Assembly: GCA_035373625.1 (NCBI GenBank)
Contig: DAOSNS010000027.1
Location: 6,146 to 70,145 of the forward strand
Origin: DSWT01 sp035373625
Lineage (GTDB): Bacteria > Chloroflexota > Anaerolineae > B4-G1 > SLSP01
Direction: 5' to 3'
DNA length: 64,000 nt
Shown here: positions 7,233 to 14,764 of the stretch, in pieces
How positions within the stretch are numbered: the first letter of the stretch is position 1
How the letters are laid out: each line of letters opens with the position of its first letter
Made by a program: the position numbers and the translations under genes
The notes under the pieces: generated by a model
What the model was told of the DNA's origin: nothing
Seen by the model: only the letters and a program-made list of their open reading frames with translations
Databases searched by the model: none

Positions 7233-8860
7233 CCCGAAAATCAGGAATCTATCATCCCGCCCCCTTCACACTCAAGGCGATCACACGCGCGCTTGTGGCC
7301 GCGCTCATGCTGATGAGCATTGTTTTAGCGGCGACGGCGTGGCTGGCGCTGCGTCATCCGACAGACACAATCCTCCCCGGCGTGTATGTGCAGAATGTGG
7401 ATGTGAGCGGCATGACGGTAGAGGAAGCCGTCACGGCGCTCACAGGCGTGTTGCCTGCGCCGGAAAGCGCCGGTGTGGATGTGCGGGTCGCCGGTCGTAC
7501 CTGGCGCGTCACCTGGGCGGATGTGGGGCAGCATTACGACATTCGCGCGACGGTGCAGGCCGCCTACGCTGTGGGACGCGACGCTGCCGGTGACGCGCCT
7601 CTGACGGCAGGATTGCGCCGGCAGAACGTCATCGTGGCGCCACTTCTCACGCCCGCAGACCCGGCGCGGGTGCGGGATGTTGTGGGGCAGATCGCGGCGG
7701 AAGTTGCACGCGCGCCACTGGACGCCGACCTGACATGGGCAGGCGGGAATATCGTTGCGACCGACGGACAAGCCGGGCAACAGCTTGATGTGGAAGCCGC
7801 CGCCACGCGCGTGCTTCAGGCATTGGCCGAGGGAACACCGACGGTGGAACTGCCGCTCACTCCATTGCCGCCGCGGGTGACTACCCCGGAGCCGGCACGC
7901 ACGCAGGCGCAGGCATTGCTGGCGCACCCCTTCACCCTTATCGTGGATGATCCGCTCACCGGCCCACTTCTCGAAAATGAGTTGCCGGCCGGGTATCACG
8001 CGGAGTTTAGCGCGCCGCCGGAGCGCGTCGCCACGTGGCTTGAAGGGCGCGCCGAAAACCAGGGCATCCGCTTGTACTTAAACGCCGTACCGGTTCAGGC
8101 GTGGCTGGAAGAGATCGCGCCGCAACTGGGGGATGAGCGGCTGCTGGACATTGGCCCGACGCTGCACAACATCCTCGCGGCGCTGTATGATGGACAACAT
8201 CAGGCGCAGGCGCACGTCCGCCACCCGGAGCGCGTCTATAGCGTACAACCCGGCGACACCCTCTCGCTTATCGCCTTCAACCATCACATGCCGCTGTACC
8301 AGCTCAAGCGCGCCAATCCCGATGTAGATCCCGGTGCGATTGACGTGGGGCAAAAGATCATCATCCCTTCGATTGACGTGTTGCTTCCCCATCCGCTGGT
8401 GCCGGGTAAACGCATCGAGATTGATCTGCCCAAACAACAAATGCGCGTCTTCGAGTACGACACCCAAATTTACACCTTCACCATTTCCAGCGGCATCTCG
8501 CGCACCCCGACCATTCCGGGCCAGTTCCAGATTTTGTTTAAGGAAGAGATGGCCTTCGCGCCGCGCTGGCGGCTGGATATGCCGTATTTTATGGGCATCT
8601 ACGAAGAGGACGACGGGTTTTTCAACGGCATCCATGAACTGCCCATCACCCATTACGGGACGCGGCTCTCACGGAGCGTACTGGGGTGGCCGGCTTCCTT
8701 CGGCTGCATTATTCTTGATGTGGGCGATGCAGAGACACTTTTCCGTTGGGCGGAAGTGGGGACACTGGTACGCATCGAAGGCTACGCGCCCGGAACACCC
8801 TCCTGGCAACAGACGCTGGCCGATCTCGCGCCGCTTACGCCGGAAGAGGATGGTCAATGA
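7229..8860 (+). CDS. L,D-transpeptidase with VanW-like and LysM domains
   Basis: A 543-residue exported wall enzyme. One transmembrane segment lies near residues 20-40, then repeated peptidoglycan-binding modules of the VanW-associated type (VDVSGMTVEEAVTAL), a LysM at about 337-381 (YSVQPGDTLSLIAFNHHMP) and a YkuD catalytic domain to about 515. YkuD enzymes make 3-3 peptidoglycan cross-links through a cysteine. Here the catalytic site reads SFGCIILD near residue 493, with histidines about 20-25 residues earlier (HELPITHYGTR). The family usually has (S/T)HGC, so the histidine before GC is a phenylalanine. The gene starts with an ATGA overlap with the transporter. Confidence 0.88.
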   Translation: MTRKSGIYHPAPFTLKAITRALVAALMLMSIVLAATAWLALRHPTDTILPGVYVQNVDVSGMTVEEAVTALTGVLPAPESAGVDVRVAGRTWRVTWADVGQHYDIRATVQAAYAVGRDAAGDAPLTAGLRRQNVIVAPLLTPADPARVRDVVGQIAAEVARAPLDADLTWAGGNIVATDGQAGQQLDVEAAATRVLQALAEGTPTVELPLTPLPPRVTTPEPARTQAQALLAHPFTLIVDDPLTGPLLENELPAGYHAEFSAPPERVATWLEGRAENQGIRLYLNAVPVQAWLEEIAPQLGDERLLDIGPTLHNILAALYDGQHQAQAHVRHPERVYSVQPGDTLSLIAFNHHMPLYQLKRANPDVDPGAIDVGQKIIIPSIDVLLPHPLVPGKRIEIDLPKQQMRVFEYDTQIYTFTISSGISRTPTIPGQFQILFKEEMAFAPRWRLDMPYFMGIYEEDDGFFNGIHELPITHYGTRLSRSVLGWPASFGCIILDVGDAETLFRWAEVGTLVRIEGYAPGTPSWQQTLADLAPLTPEEDGQ

Positions 8861-8924
8861 GACCAAATATGGTACAATGAAAAATGTGTCGCTGAAAACC
8901 ATATTGCTCAAATCCTGAGTAGCC

Positions 8925-11435
8925 ATGTACGCCCAAGTGCTGGTCTTCCTTCCCCTCAAAACCCGCACGACACCCGTGTTTGATTACAGTATCCCGGCGG
9001 TGTTGGTCTCGACTGTCCGCCCTGGGGTGCTTGTCGTTGTGCCGTTGCGTGAACAGCTTGTGCCCGGCCTCGTGCTGGCGCTCACCGAGGCGCCCGCCGT
9101 GCCGGAGACCCGCCCGATCCACAGCGTCCTCTACCCTGAGCCGGCGCTTGACACACACCTGTTGGACCTGGCGCGGTGGATGGCACGCGAGACGTTGACG
9201 CCGTTGCACAAGTGCGTGCAGGTGATGTTGCCGCCGGGGTTGCGCACCTCCGCGTACCTGCGCCTCACGCCGTTGACGGCCTCCGTCCCCGCCGACCTGC
9301 CCGGCCCTGCCCGTGCATTGCTCGAAACGCTCATCCAACGGGGATCGCTCACCGACGCCCAGGCCAAACAGGCTCTCAAAGGCGTTGATCTGCGTCGGGC
9401 GCGCTACTTTTTGAAACGCCGTGGGTTGATCAGGGTCGAACGCCTGTTGCGGCTCGCCATCGTACAGCCTAAAGTTGTGCAATTCGTGCGGTTGATCGCG
9501 CCGCGCGCGCAGTGGGACGCCCGATTGCAGGGTTTGCGCAATTTGGACCTGTACTGCCACATCCTGGACTTTCTCGAAAACGAACGCCAACCGGTGGATG
9601 TCAGCATCGTCTATGCCGAAACGGGCGCGCGATCCGGTCACCTTAAAACGTTGGCGACCCGTGGTCTGATTGCCCTCAGCCACGAAGAAGTGCTGCGTGA
9701 CCCGCTGGCGGAGATGATTTTTACGCCCGATCAGCCCCCACCGCTGATCTCGGAGCAGCAGGCAGCCTGGGACACCATCGAAGCCCTGTTGCACGACACC
9801 ACGGCCACAGATGCACCCGCTCCCGTGCTGTTGCTGGGCGTGACCGGCTCCGGCAAGACCGAGCTTTACATGCGCGCCACGGCGCAGGTGTTGGCGCAGG
9901 GTAAACAAGCGTTGATCCTCGTCCCTGAAATCAGCCTCACGCCGCAGACGGTGCAGCGTTTCACCGTGCGTTTTCCGGGGCAGGTGGGATTGTGGCACAG
10001 CGAAATGAGCGATGGCGAACACTTCGATACCTGGCGACGTGTGCGCAGCGGCGCGGTGCAGGTGGTAGTGGGCGCACGCTCCGCCCTGTTTGCACCGTTC
10101 CCTAACCTGGGCCTGATCGTGATGGACGAGGAGGAAGATACCAGCTATAAGCAAGGTCGCCCGCCCTATTATCACACGCGCGAGGTCGCCGAGCAACTGG
10201 CCCGTATGACGGGCGCGCTGCTCATCCTGGGCAGCGCCACGCCATCGCTGGAGTCTTACAGCCGCGCTTTGGCAGGCCGCTATCGGCTCCTGGAAATGCC
10301 GCAGCGCGTGATGGGACACCGGCAGCGCATTGCCGCCTGGGAGGATTATTTGCACCTCCCCGGCAACCGCTATCAGCCGTTGGAAACGCCGCAGGCCGCC
10401 GCCATTGCCCTGCCGCCGGTGCAGATCGTGGACATGCGGGCGGAACTCAAAGCCGGCAACCGTTCAGTCTTCAGTATGGCCTTGCAGGAAGCCGTGGATC
10501 GCGCTCTGGCGCAGCACGAGCAAGTCATCCTCTTCCTCAACCGGCGCGGGACGGCGACTTATGTTTTCTGCCGTGACTGTGGCTGGACGGCCGAATGTCC
10601 ACGTTGCGACATCCCCTTGACCTACCACGAGGGCGCCGCCATGCTCATCTGTCATCGCTGCGGGCATCAACGACGCATGCCGCGCCAATGCCCGGAGTGT
10701 GGGTCAACGCGGGTGCGCGCCTTCGGCCTGGGGACGGAGGGATTGGAAGCGCGGGTGCGCGAGCGTTGGCCTGACGCGCGCCTCGTGCGCTGGGATCAGG
10801 ACGTCGCCCGCTCGCATGCCGCACATACCGCGATCATGGGGCGCTTTGCCCGTGGCGAGGCCGACATCCTGGTGGGTACGCAAATGGTCGCGCGTGGGTT
10901 GGACATCCCCAAAGTGACCGTCGTGGGCATTATTTCTGCCGATACGGCGCTCAACCTGCCGGATTTTCGCGCCGCCGAGCGCACCTTCCAACTGCTGGCG
11001 CAGGTCGCCGGACGTTCAGGGCGCGGCTTGCTCGGTGGGCGCGTGATTCTGCAAACCTACTATCCCACCCATTACGCTATCCAACGCGCAGCGGTTCACG
11101 ATTATGTCGGTTTTGCACGGCAGGAGTTGGCCTTCCGCCAACAGACTGTCTATCCTCCTGTGGTGCGTCTGGCGCGGCTGGTCTACGCGCACGCCGACCG
11201 CGAGAAGGCGCAGGCGGCGGCTGAAAACCTCGCCGCGACCCTGCGCGACGCGCTGCAGGCCGCCGGTTTGCCGGTCACCGACCTTATCGGACCGGCGCCG
11301 GCCTTCTTCGCCCGTGTGCGGGGACGCTATCGCTGGCAGATTCTGTTGCGCAGTGTTGCTCCGGCGGATTTCCTGCGCGAGATTCCCATCCCTGCCGGGT
11401 GGTTGGTGGATATTGATCCTCTTGAGGTGTTGTGA
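8925..11435 (+). CDS. priA: primosomal protein N' (replication restart helicase PriA)
   Basis: An 836-residue DEAD/DEAH-type helicase that reloads the replisome at stalled forks. The N-terminal 3'-end-binding domain (about 1-110) precedes the helicase, with Walker A GVTGSGKTE near residue 305 and the Walker B-type DEEEDTSYK near 400. Between the two RecA lobes lies the complete zinc-binding insert with paired cysteines (CRDCGWTAECPRC, CHRCG, CPECGS; about 549-593). Motif QVAGRSGRG is present. The length is usual for PriA. The coding strand follows the wall-enzyme operon after a 64-base gap. Confidence 0.96.
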   Translation: MYAQVLVFLPLKTRTTPVFDYSIPAVLVSTVRPGVLVVVPLREQLVPGLVLALTEAPAVPETRPIHSVLYPEPALDTHLLDLARWMARETLTPLHKCVQVMLPPGLRTSAYLRLTPLTASVPADLPGPARALLETLIQRGSLTDAQAKQALKGVDLRRARYFLKRRGLIRVERLLRLAIVQPKVVQFVRLIAPRAQWDARLQGLRNLDLYCHILDFLENERQPVDVSIVYAETGARSGHLKTLATRGLIALSHEEVLRDPLAEMIFTPDQPPPLISEQQAAWDTIEALLHDTTATDAPAPVLLLGVTGSGKTELYMRATAQVLAQGKQALILVPEISLTPQTVQRFTVRFPGQVGLWHSEMSDGEHFDTWRRVRSGAVQVVVGARSALFAPFPNLGLIVMDEEEDTSYKQGRPPYYHTREVAEQLARMTGALLILGSATPSLESYSRALAGRYRLLEMPQRVMGHRQRIAAWEDYLHLPGNRYQPLETPQAAAIALPPVQIVDMRAELKAGNRSVFSMALQEAVDRALAQHEQVILFLNRRGTATYVFCRDCGWTAECPRCDIPLTYHEGAAMLICHRCGHQRRMPRQCPECGSTRVRAFGLGTEGLEARVRERWPDARLVRWDQDVARSHAAHTAIMGRFARGEADILVGTQMVARGLDIPKVTVVGIISADTALNLPDFRAAERTFQLLAQVAGRSGRGLLGGRVILQTYYPTHYAIQRAAVHDYVGFARQELAFRQQTVYPPVVRLARLVYAHADREKAQAAAENLAATLRDALQAAGLPVTDLIGPAPAFFARVRGRYRWQILLRSVAPADFLREIPIPAGWLVDIDPLEVL

Positions 11436-11439
11436 GGTA

Positions 11440-12213
11440 ATGAAAATGATAGATTGTATTGTCCTTGCCGGCGGCGTGCCGCAAGAAGAAGATTTGCTCT
11501 ACGAGTATACCCGGGGACAGCCCAAAGCGCTGCTCGATGTGGCCGGTAAGCCCATGGTGCAGTGGGTGTTGGACGCGCTTGACGCGGCGCCAAGTGTACG
11601 CCACATCGTTTTTGTGGGCCTTGCCCGCGAATATGGGATCATCTCCCCAAAAATCACGCACTATGTCCCCGACCAGGGTTCAATGCTGAAGAACATCCTC
11701 GCAGGCATTGATCGAATCCTGGAAGGCGATCCGACGACGCAACAAGTCTTGATCAGCAGCTCCGACATCCCCTTGCTCACCGCTGCCATGGTGGAGACCT
11801 TTCTGCGACAATGCGCCGATACCGGCGTGGACATCTACCACAGCATTGTGCCGCGCGAGAAGATGGAGCAACGTTTCCCCGGCTCGCGGCGCAGTTATGT
11901 TCGCTTTAGCGAAGGTGAATTCGCTGCCGGTGACATTCACGTCGTCGCGCCGCGCGTTGCCCACGCCCATCAGGACTTATGGGACGATCTGCTCAACAGC
12001 CGTAAAAATGCGTTCAAACAGGCCATGCGTCTTGGTCCGGCCTTCTTCACCAAACTGGTTGCCCATCGCCTGAGTCTGGCGGAACTGGAACGGCTCGCGC
12101 TCGAAAAATTCGGATTACACGTGCGCGCGATGATTGTGGAACACCCGGAGATGGGGATGGATGCCGACAAGCCGTTCCAACTGGAGATCTGCCGTCGCGA
12201 GTTGGCACGATGA
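11440..12213 (+). CDS. MobA-like nucleotidyltransferase
   Basis: A 257-residue NTP-transferase domain protein. It begins MKMIDCIVLAGGVPQEEDLL and continues with GQPKALLDVAGKPMVQWVL, the nucleotide-binding loop and conserved lysine, and SSSDIPLLTAAMVE supplies the metal-binding aspartate. It resembles the stand-alone MobA-like or CTP/NDP-sugar transferases found near phospholipid or polyol-phosphate genes. The ATG at 11440 lies five bases after the priA stop with GAGGT upstream. A longer upstream frame merely overlaps priA. It overlaps the PAP2 gene by four bases (ATGA), suggesting a shared lipid-headgroup or polyprenyl role. Confidence 0.8.
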   Translation: MKMIDCIVLAGGVPQEEDLLYEYTRGQPKALLDVAGKPMVQWVLDALDAAPSVRHIVFVGLAREYGIISPKITHYVPDQGSMLKNILAGIDRILEGDPTTQQVLISSSDIPLLTAAMVETFLRQCADTGVDIYHSIVPREKMEQRFPGSRRSYVRFSEGEFAAGDIHVVAPRVAHAHQDLWDDLLNSRKNAFKQAMRLGPAFFTKLVAHRLSLAELERLALEKFGLHVRAMIVEHPEMGMDADKPFQLEICRRELAR

Positions 12214-12728
12214 CGATACGCGGACAATCGTGGCTTGAGCGTGACCGCGCGCTCACGGCACAGGCGGCGACGTTAATTCGTGGGCCGCTCGCCCGGTGGC
12301 TGGCGACGCTCCTCGCGCACTCCGGCGATACGCCCGTATGGCTGCTTCTCGGCGCAGCGCTCTGGCGTTTCGGGGCAGAGGGATGGGCCAGGGCCGGCGA
12401 GCGTATAGTGTTGGTCACGTCCCTCGCCTGGATGGTCAGTACCGTGCTCAAACCTTTCTTCCGGCGGCCCCGCCCGGAAGGTGAACGCGGGCACTTCTAT
12501 CTGAAGATTGACCGACATTCGTTTCCCTCCGGGCATGCAGTGCGGGTTGGTGGCTTGCTGGCCGTACTGAGTGGGTTGCTGCCGTTGTGGAGTGCGGCGG
12601 GATTCATCGCATGGGGTCTGCTCGTCTGCCTTAGTCGCGTGGCGCTGGGATTGCACTATGCCGGGGATGTGACGATAGGGCTGCTCATCGGTATAGGCGT
12701 GGGACTGGCGTTGTTAGCGGTTTTGTGA
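12210..12728 (+). CDS. PAP2-family membrane phosphatase
   Basis: A 172-residue integral membrane phosphatase of the phosphatidic-acid-phosphatase type 2 family. All three motifs of the active site are visible: K(x6)RP as KPFFRRPRP, PSGH in SFPSGHAVRVG, and SR(x5)H(x3)D as SRVALGLHYAGD. The family removes phosphate from lipid phosphates, including undecaprenyl diphosphate, at the outer face of the membrane. It is translationally coupled (ATGA) to the nucleotidyltransferase before it. Confidence 0.88.
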   Translation: MTIRGQSWLERDRALTAQAATLIRGPLARWLATLLAHSGDTPVWLLLGAALWRFGAEGWARAGERIVLVTSLAWMVSTVLKPFFRRPRPEGERGHFYLKIDRHSFPSGHAVRVGGLLAVLSGLLPLWSAAGFIAWGLLVCLSRVALGLHYAGDVTIGLLIGIGVGLALLAVL

Positions 12729-12805
12729 AAGGTAGAGCGGTCGGAGGCCAATCACAGCAAGACTCCCCCCAGATCGGGGCCGTCTTCTGACCGTGACCGT
12801 AGTTC

Positions 12806-13237
12806 TTATCCTCTGATGGGAGAACGCTTACGCGCCTGCTGTATGCTGATGGCCTGTGCCGCGCCGCGAAAACGTTCGGGATCGCTGATCTGGTGGCGCG
12901 CCGGGCGTTCCAGAGTGGGGCGGATCATCTGATGCATTTTCTTCAAGATCGTAAAGTTCACCGGATCGGGGCGCAGCGCCAAACCAAGCGCGTAATTGGA
13001 GGCTGCCAGCGCCCAATCCCATTCCTGACGCATCTCGTCGGCACGTGAATGATAGGCGCGCTTGTCCCAGGCCTTAGCCGACTGCTCGGCATCTTCGTAA
13101 ATCGTATGTAACGCCATTCCCACCACCGCCAGCAGATCATGCGCCAATGCCTGATCCTTCGGTAGCACCTCCGGCAGATGAACCAGCAAGATCTCGGCCA
13201 CCACGCGCATCTGTTGCGTTCTCTCTTTGATCGCCAT
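12806..13237 (-). CDS. conserved-looking protein of unknown function
   Basis: A 143-residue soluble, helical protein with no recognised family. It has alternating charged and hydrophobic stretches (LAHDLLAVVGMALHTIYEDAE) and a basic tail (QQARKRSPIRG). An upstream GAGG precedes the ATG. It stands alone on the minus strand between two plus-strand operons. The protein contains a region resembling hypothetical proteins that follow wall or lipid genes, but no function should be inferred. Confidence 0.6.
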   Translation of the reverse strand: MAIKERTQQMRVVAEILLVHLPEVLPKDQALAHDLLAVVGMALHTIYEDAEQSAKAWDKRAYHSRADEMRQEWDWALAASNYALGLALRPDPVNFTILKKMHQMIRPTLERPARHQISDPERFRGAAQAISIQQARKRSPIRG

Positions 13238-13330
13238 AAATGCCTCAAGTGAAGATATATTGGCGGCAACGTTACCACAGGCTCAGACAAAGTCAAGATC
13301 GGTGGTGTCAAAGCGGGATAACATGGTACA

Positions 13331-13527
13331 ATGAGAATGAAGAATGAAGAATGAAGAGTGAAGAGTGAAGAGTGAAGAATGGAGAATGAAGAATCAGGGA
13401 TGGGGAATGATAAAAAGTAGAAGCTGACGACTGACGACTGATAGCTGATAGCTGATAGCTGATAGCTGATAGCTGACGGCTGATAGCTGACCACTAACCA
13501 CTGACCACTAACCACTAACCACTGATA
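13331..13527. repeat. long composite heptamer array
   Basis: This spacer of about 310 bases (13238-13546) is mostly 7-bp tandem repeats of three kinds in succession: GAAGAAT/GAAGAGT/GGAGAAT units, then TAGCTGA units (about six), then CCACTAA/CCACTGA units (about six). The array ends just before the strong ribosome binding site of the Sm-like gene. A minus-strand open frame through it is only repeat-encoded and is not a gene. Confidence 0.85.
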
Positions 13528-13546
13528 ATTAAAAGGAGGGGCCTCA

Positions 13547-13768
13547 ATGAACGAGAAAACCAAAGTCGCACAGGTGTGGGGAAAGCGTTCCGCAGATTTC
13601 TACGCCGAACTGGAAAATCAACCTGTCCTGGTGGCCGTGACCAACGGCAAAATCCTCAAAGGTAATCTGATCGGCGTGGATGTGTATGATGTCCTCATCC
13701 GCCAGGAAACCGGCCTGGAATTGCTTATCCCCAAAGGGAACATTGTTTACATCCACGGAGTGAGTTAG
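13547..13768 (+). CDS. Sm/Hfq-like RNA-binding protein
   Basis: A 73-residue protein that looks like one Sm fold. After a short N-terminal helix (about 1-22) come Sm1-like strands, PVLVAVTNGKILKGNLIGVD followed by YDVLIRQ, then Sm2-like IPKGNIVYIHG in the place where Hfq has YKHAIS. Hfq and LSm rings bind RNA. The classical Hfq YKH signature is absent, so a role as sRNA chaperone is not established. It has an excellent ribosome binding site (AAAAGGAGGGG) and lies three bases before the next gene, in an operon with a nucleotidyltransferase and a penicillin-binding protein. Confidence 0.72.
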   Translation: MNEKTKVAQVWGKRSADFYAELENQPVLVAVTNGKILKGNLIGVDVYDVLIRQETGLELLIPKGNIVYIHGVS

Positions 13769-13771
13769 CGC

Positions 13772-14725
13772 ATGCAAGGTGTAATTCTGGCGGCCGGCAA
13801 AGGCTCGCGGCTCCATCCCATCACGCTGAGCCGCTCCAAAGCGATGTTGCCCATTTTGGGGAAACCCATCGTGGAACGGGTCATGGAGCTGTTGGTGGCG
13901 AACGGGGTGCGCGATTTCATTCTCGTCGTCAGCCCCGAAGACCGCGACATCACGCGCTATTTCGTGCGCGAATCTACCCTGGAGGCCGAGGTACGCTTCG
14001 TCTATCAGACAGAGCGCCTGGGAATGGCGAAGGCGCTGGAATGTGCCGCGCCGCTCATCAGCGAAGATTTTGTCCTCTCGGCCTGCGACAATCTTGTGAC
14101 GGCAGATGATGTGGGCCGTTTGATGGTTTCCTGGCATACAGAGCCGCATCCCAACGCCCTGTTGACGTTGATGCCGGTGTCGCGGGAACACATCAGCAGC
14201 ACGGGTATCGTGGCCATGGACGGGCCGTGGATCACGCGCATTGTCGAAAAACCTACGCCCGAAGAGGCCCCCTCGAATATCTCCAGCCTGCCGCTTTACG
14301 TCTTTTCGCCGCGTATCCTGGCCTATCTGCCCGAAGTCTTGCCCTCACCGCGCGGCGAATATGAGCTGCAGGACGCCATCCAAATGCTGATCCACCGCGA
14401 GGGGCGCGTGGGCGGTGTGACCGTCGAGCGACGCCTGACGTTGACCAATGCCGCCGATCTCCTGGCGTTGAACCGTGAGTATCTGATGCACGGCGACGGT
14501 CGCCCCCAACTGGAACCGCACACCGTTGGGCCGGGCACGCAGTTGATCACACCGTTGTACATCGAGCGCGGCACGATCATCGGCGCGGGCTGTGTCATCG
14601 GGCCGAATGTCTACATCGAGCGCGATTGTCGCATCGGCAACCGGGTAACTCTCCGCGATGCGGTACTGCTGCGCGATGCCTCCGTAGCTCACGGCGCGAC
14701 CATCATTAATCAAGTCATCGCTTGA
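13772..14725 (+). CDS. sugar-phosphate nucleotidyltransferase
   Basis: A 317-residue NTP-transferase. It shows the nucleotide loop GVILAAGKGSRLHPITLSRS, the conserved LPILGKPIVERVME, and the metal aspartate in LSACDNLVT. The C-terminal 70 residues contain hexapeptide repeats (IIGAGCVIGPNVYIERD) that form a left-handed beta-helix. It resembles RfbA/GlmU-type enzymes making an NDP-sugar, but the substrate is unknown. It starts three bases after the Sm-like gene and precedes the cell-wall synthase by about 40 bases. Confidence 0.87.
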   Translation: MQGVILAAGKGSRLHPITLSRSKAMLPILGKPIVERVMELLVANGVRDFILVVSPEDRDITRYFVRESTLEAEVRFVYQTERLGMAKALECAAPLISEDFVLSACDNLVTADDVGRLMVSWHTEPHPNALLTLMPVSREHISSTGIVAMDGPWITRIVEKPTPEEAPSNISSLPLYVFSPRILAYLPEVLPSPRGEYELQDAIQMLIHREGRVGGVTVERRLTLTNAADLLALNREYLMHGDGRPQLEPHTVGPGTQLITPLYIERGTIIGAGCVIGPNVYIERDCRIGNRVTLRDAVLLRDASVAHGATIINQVIA

Positions 14726-14764
14726 CACTTCTCAAGCCCTGAATTGAATATAAAAGGGGGTGGT

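Noticed and set aside
12958..13563. Minus-strand frame through the heptamer array
   Set aside because: Its protein is repeat-encoded and it overlaps a better gene at 12806.
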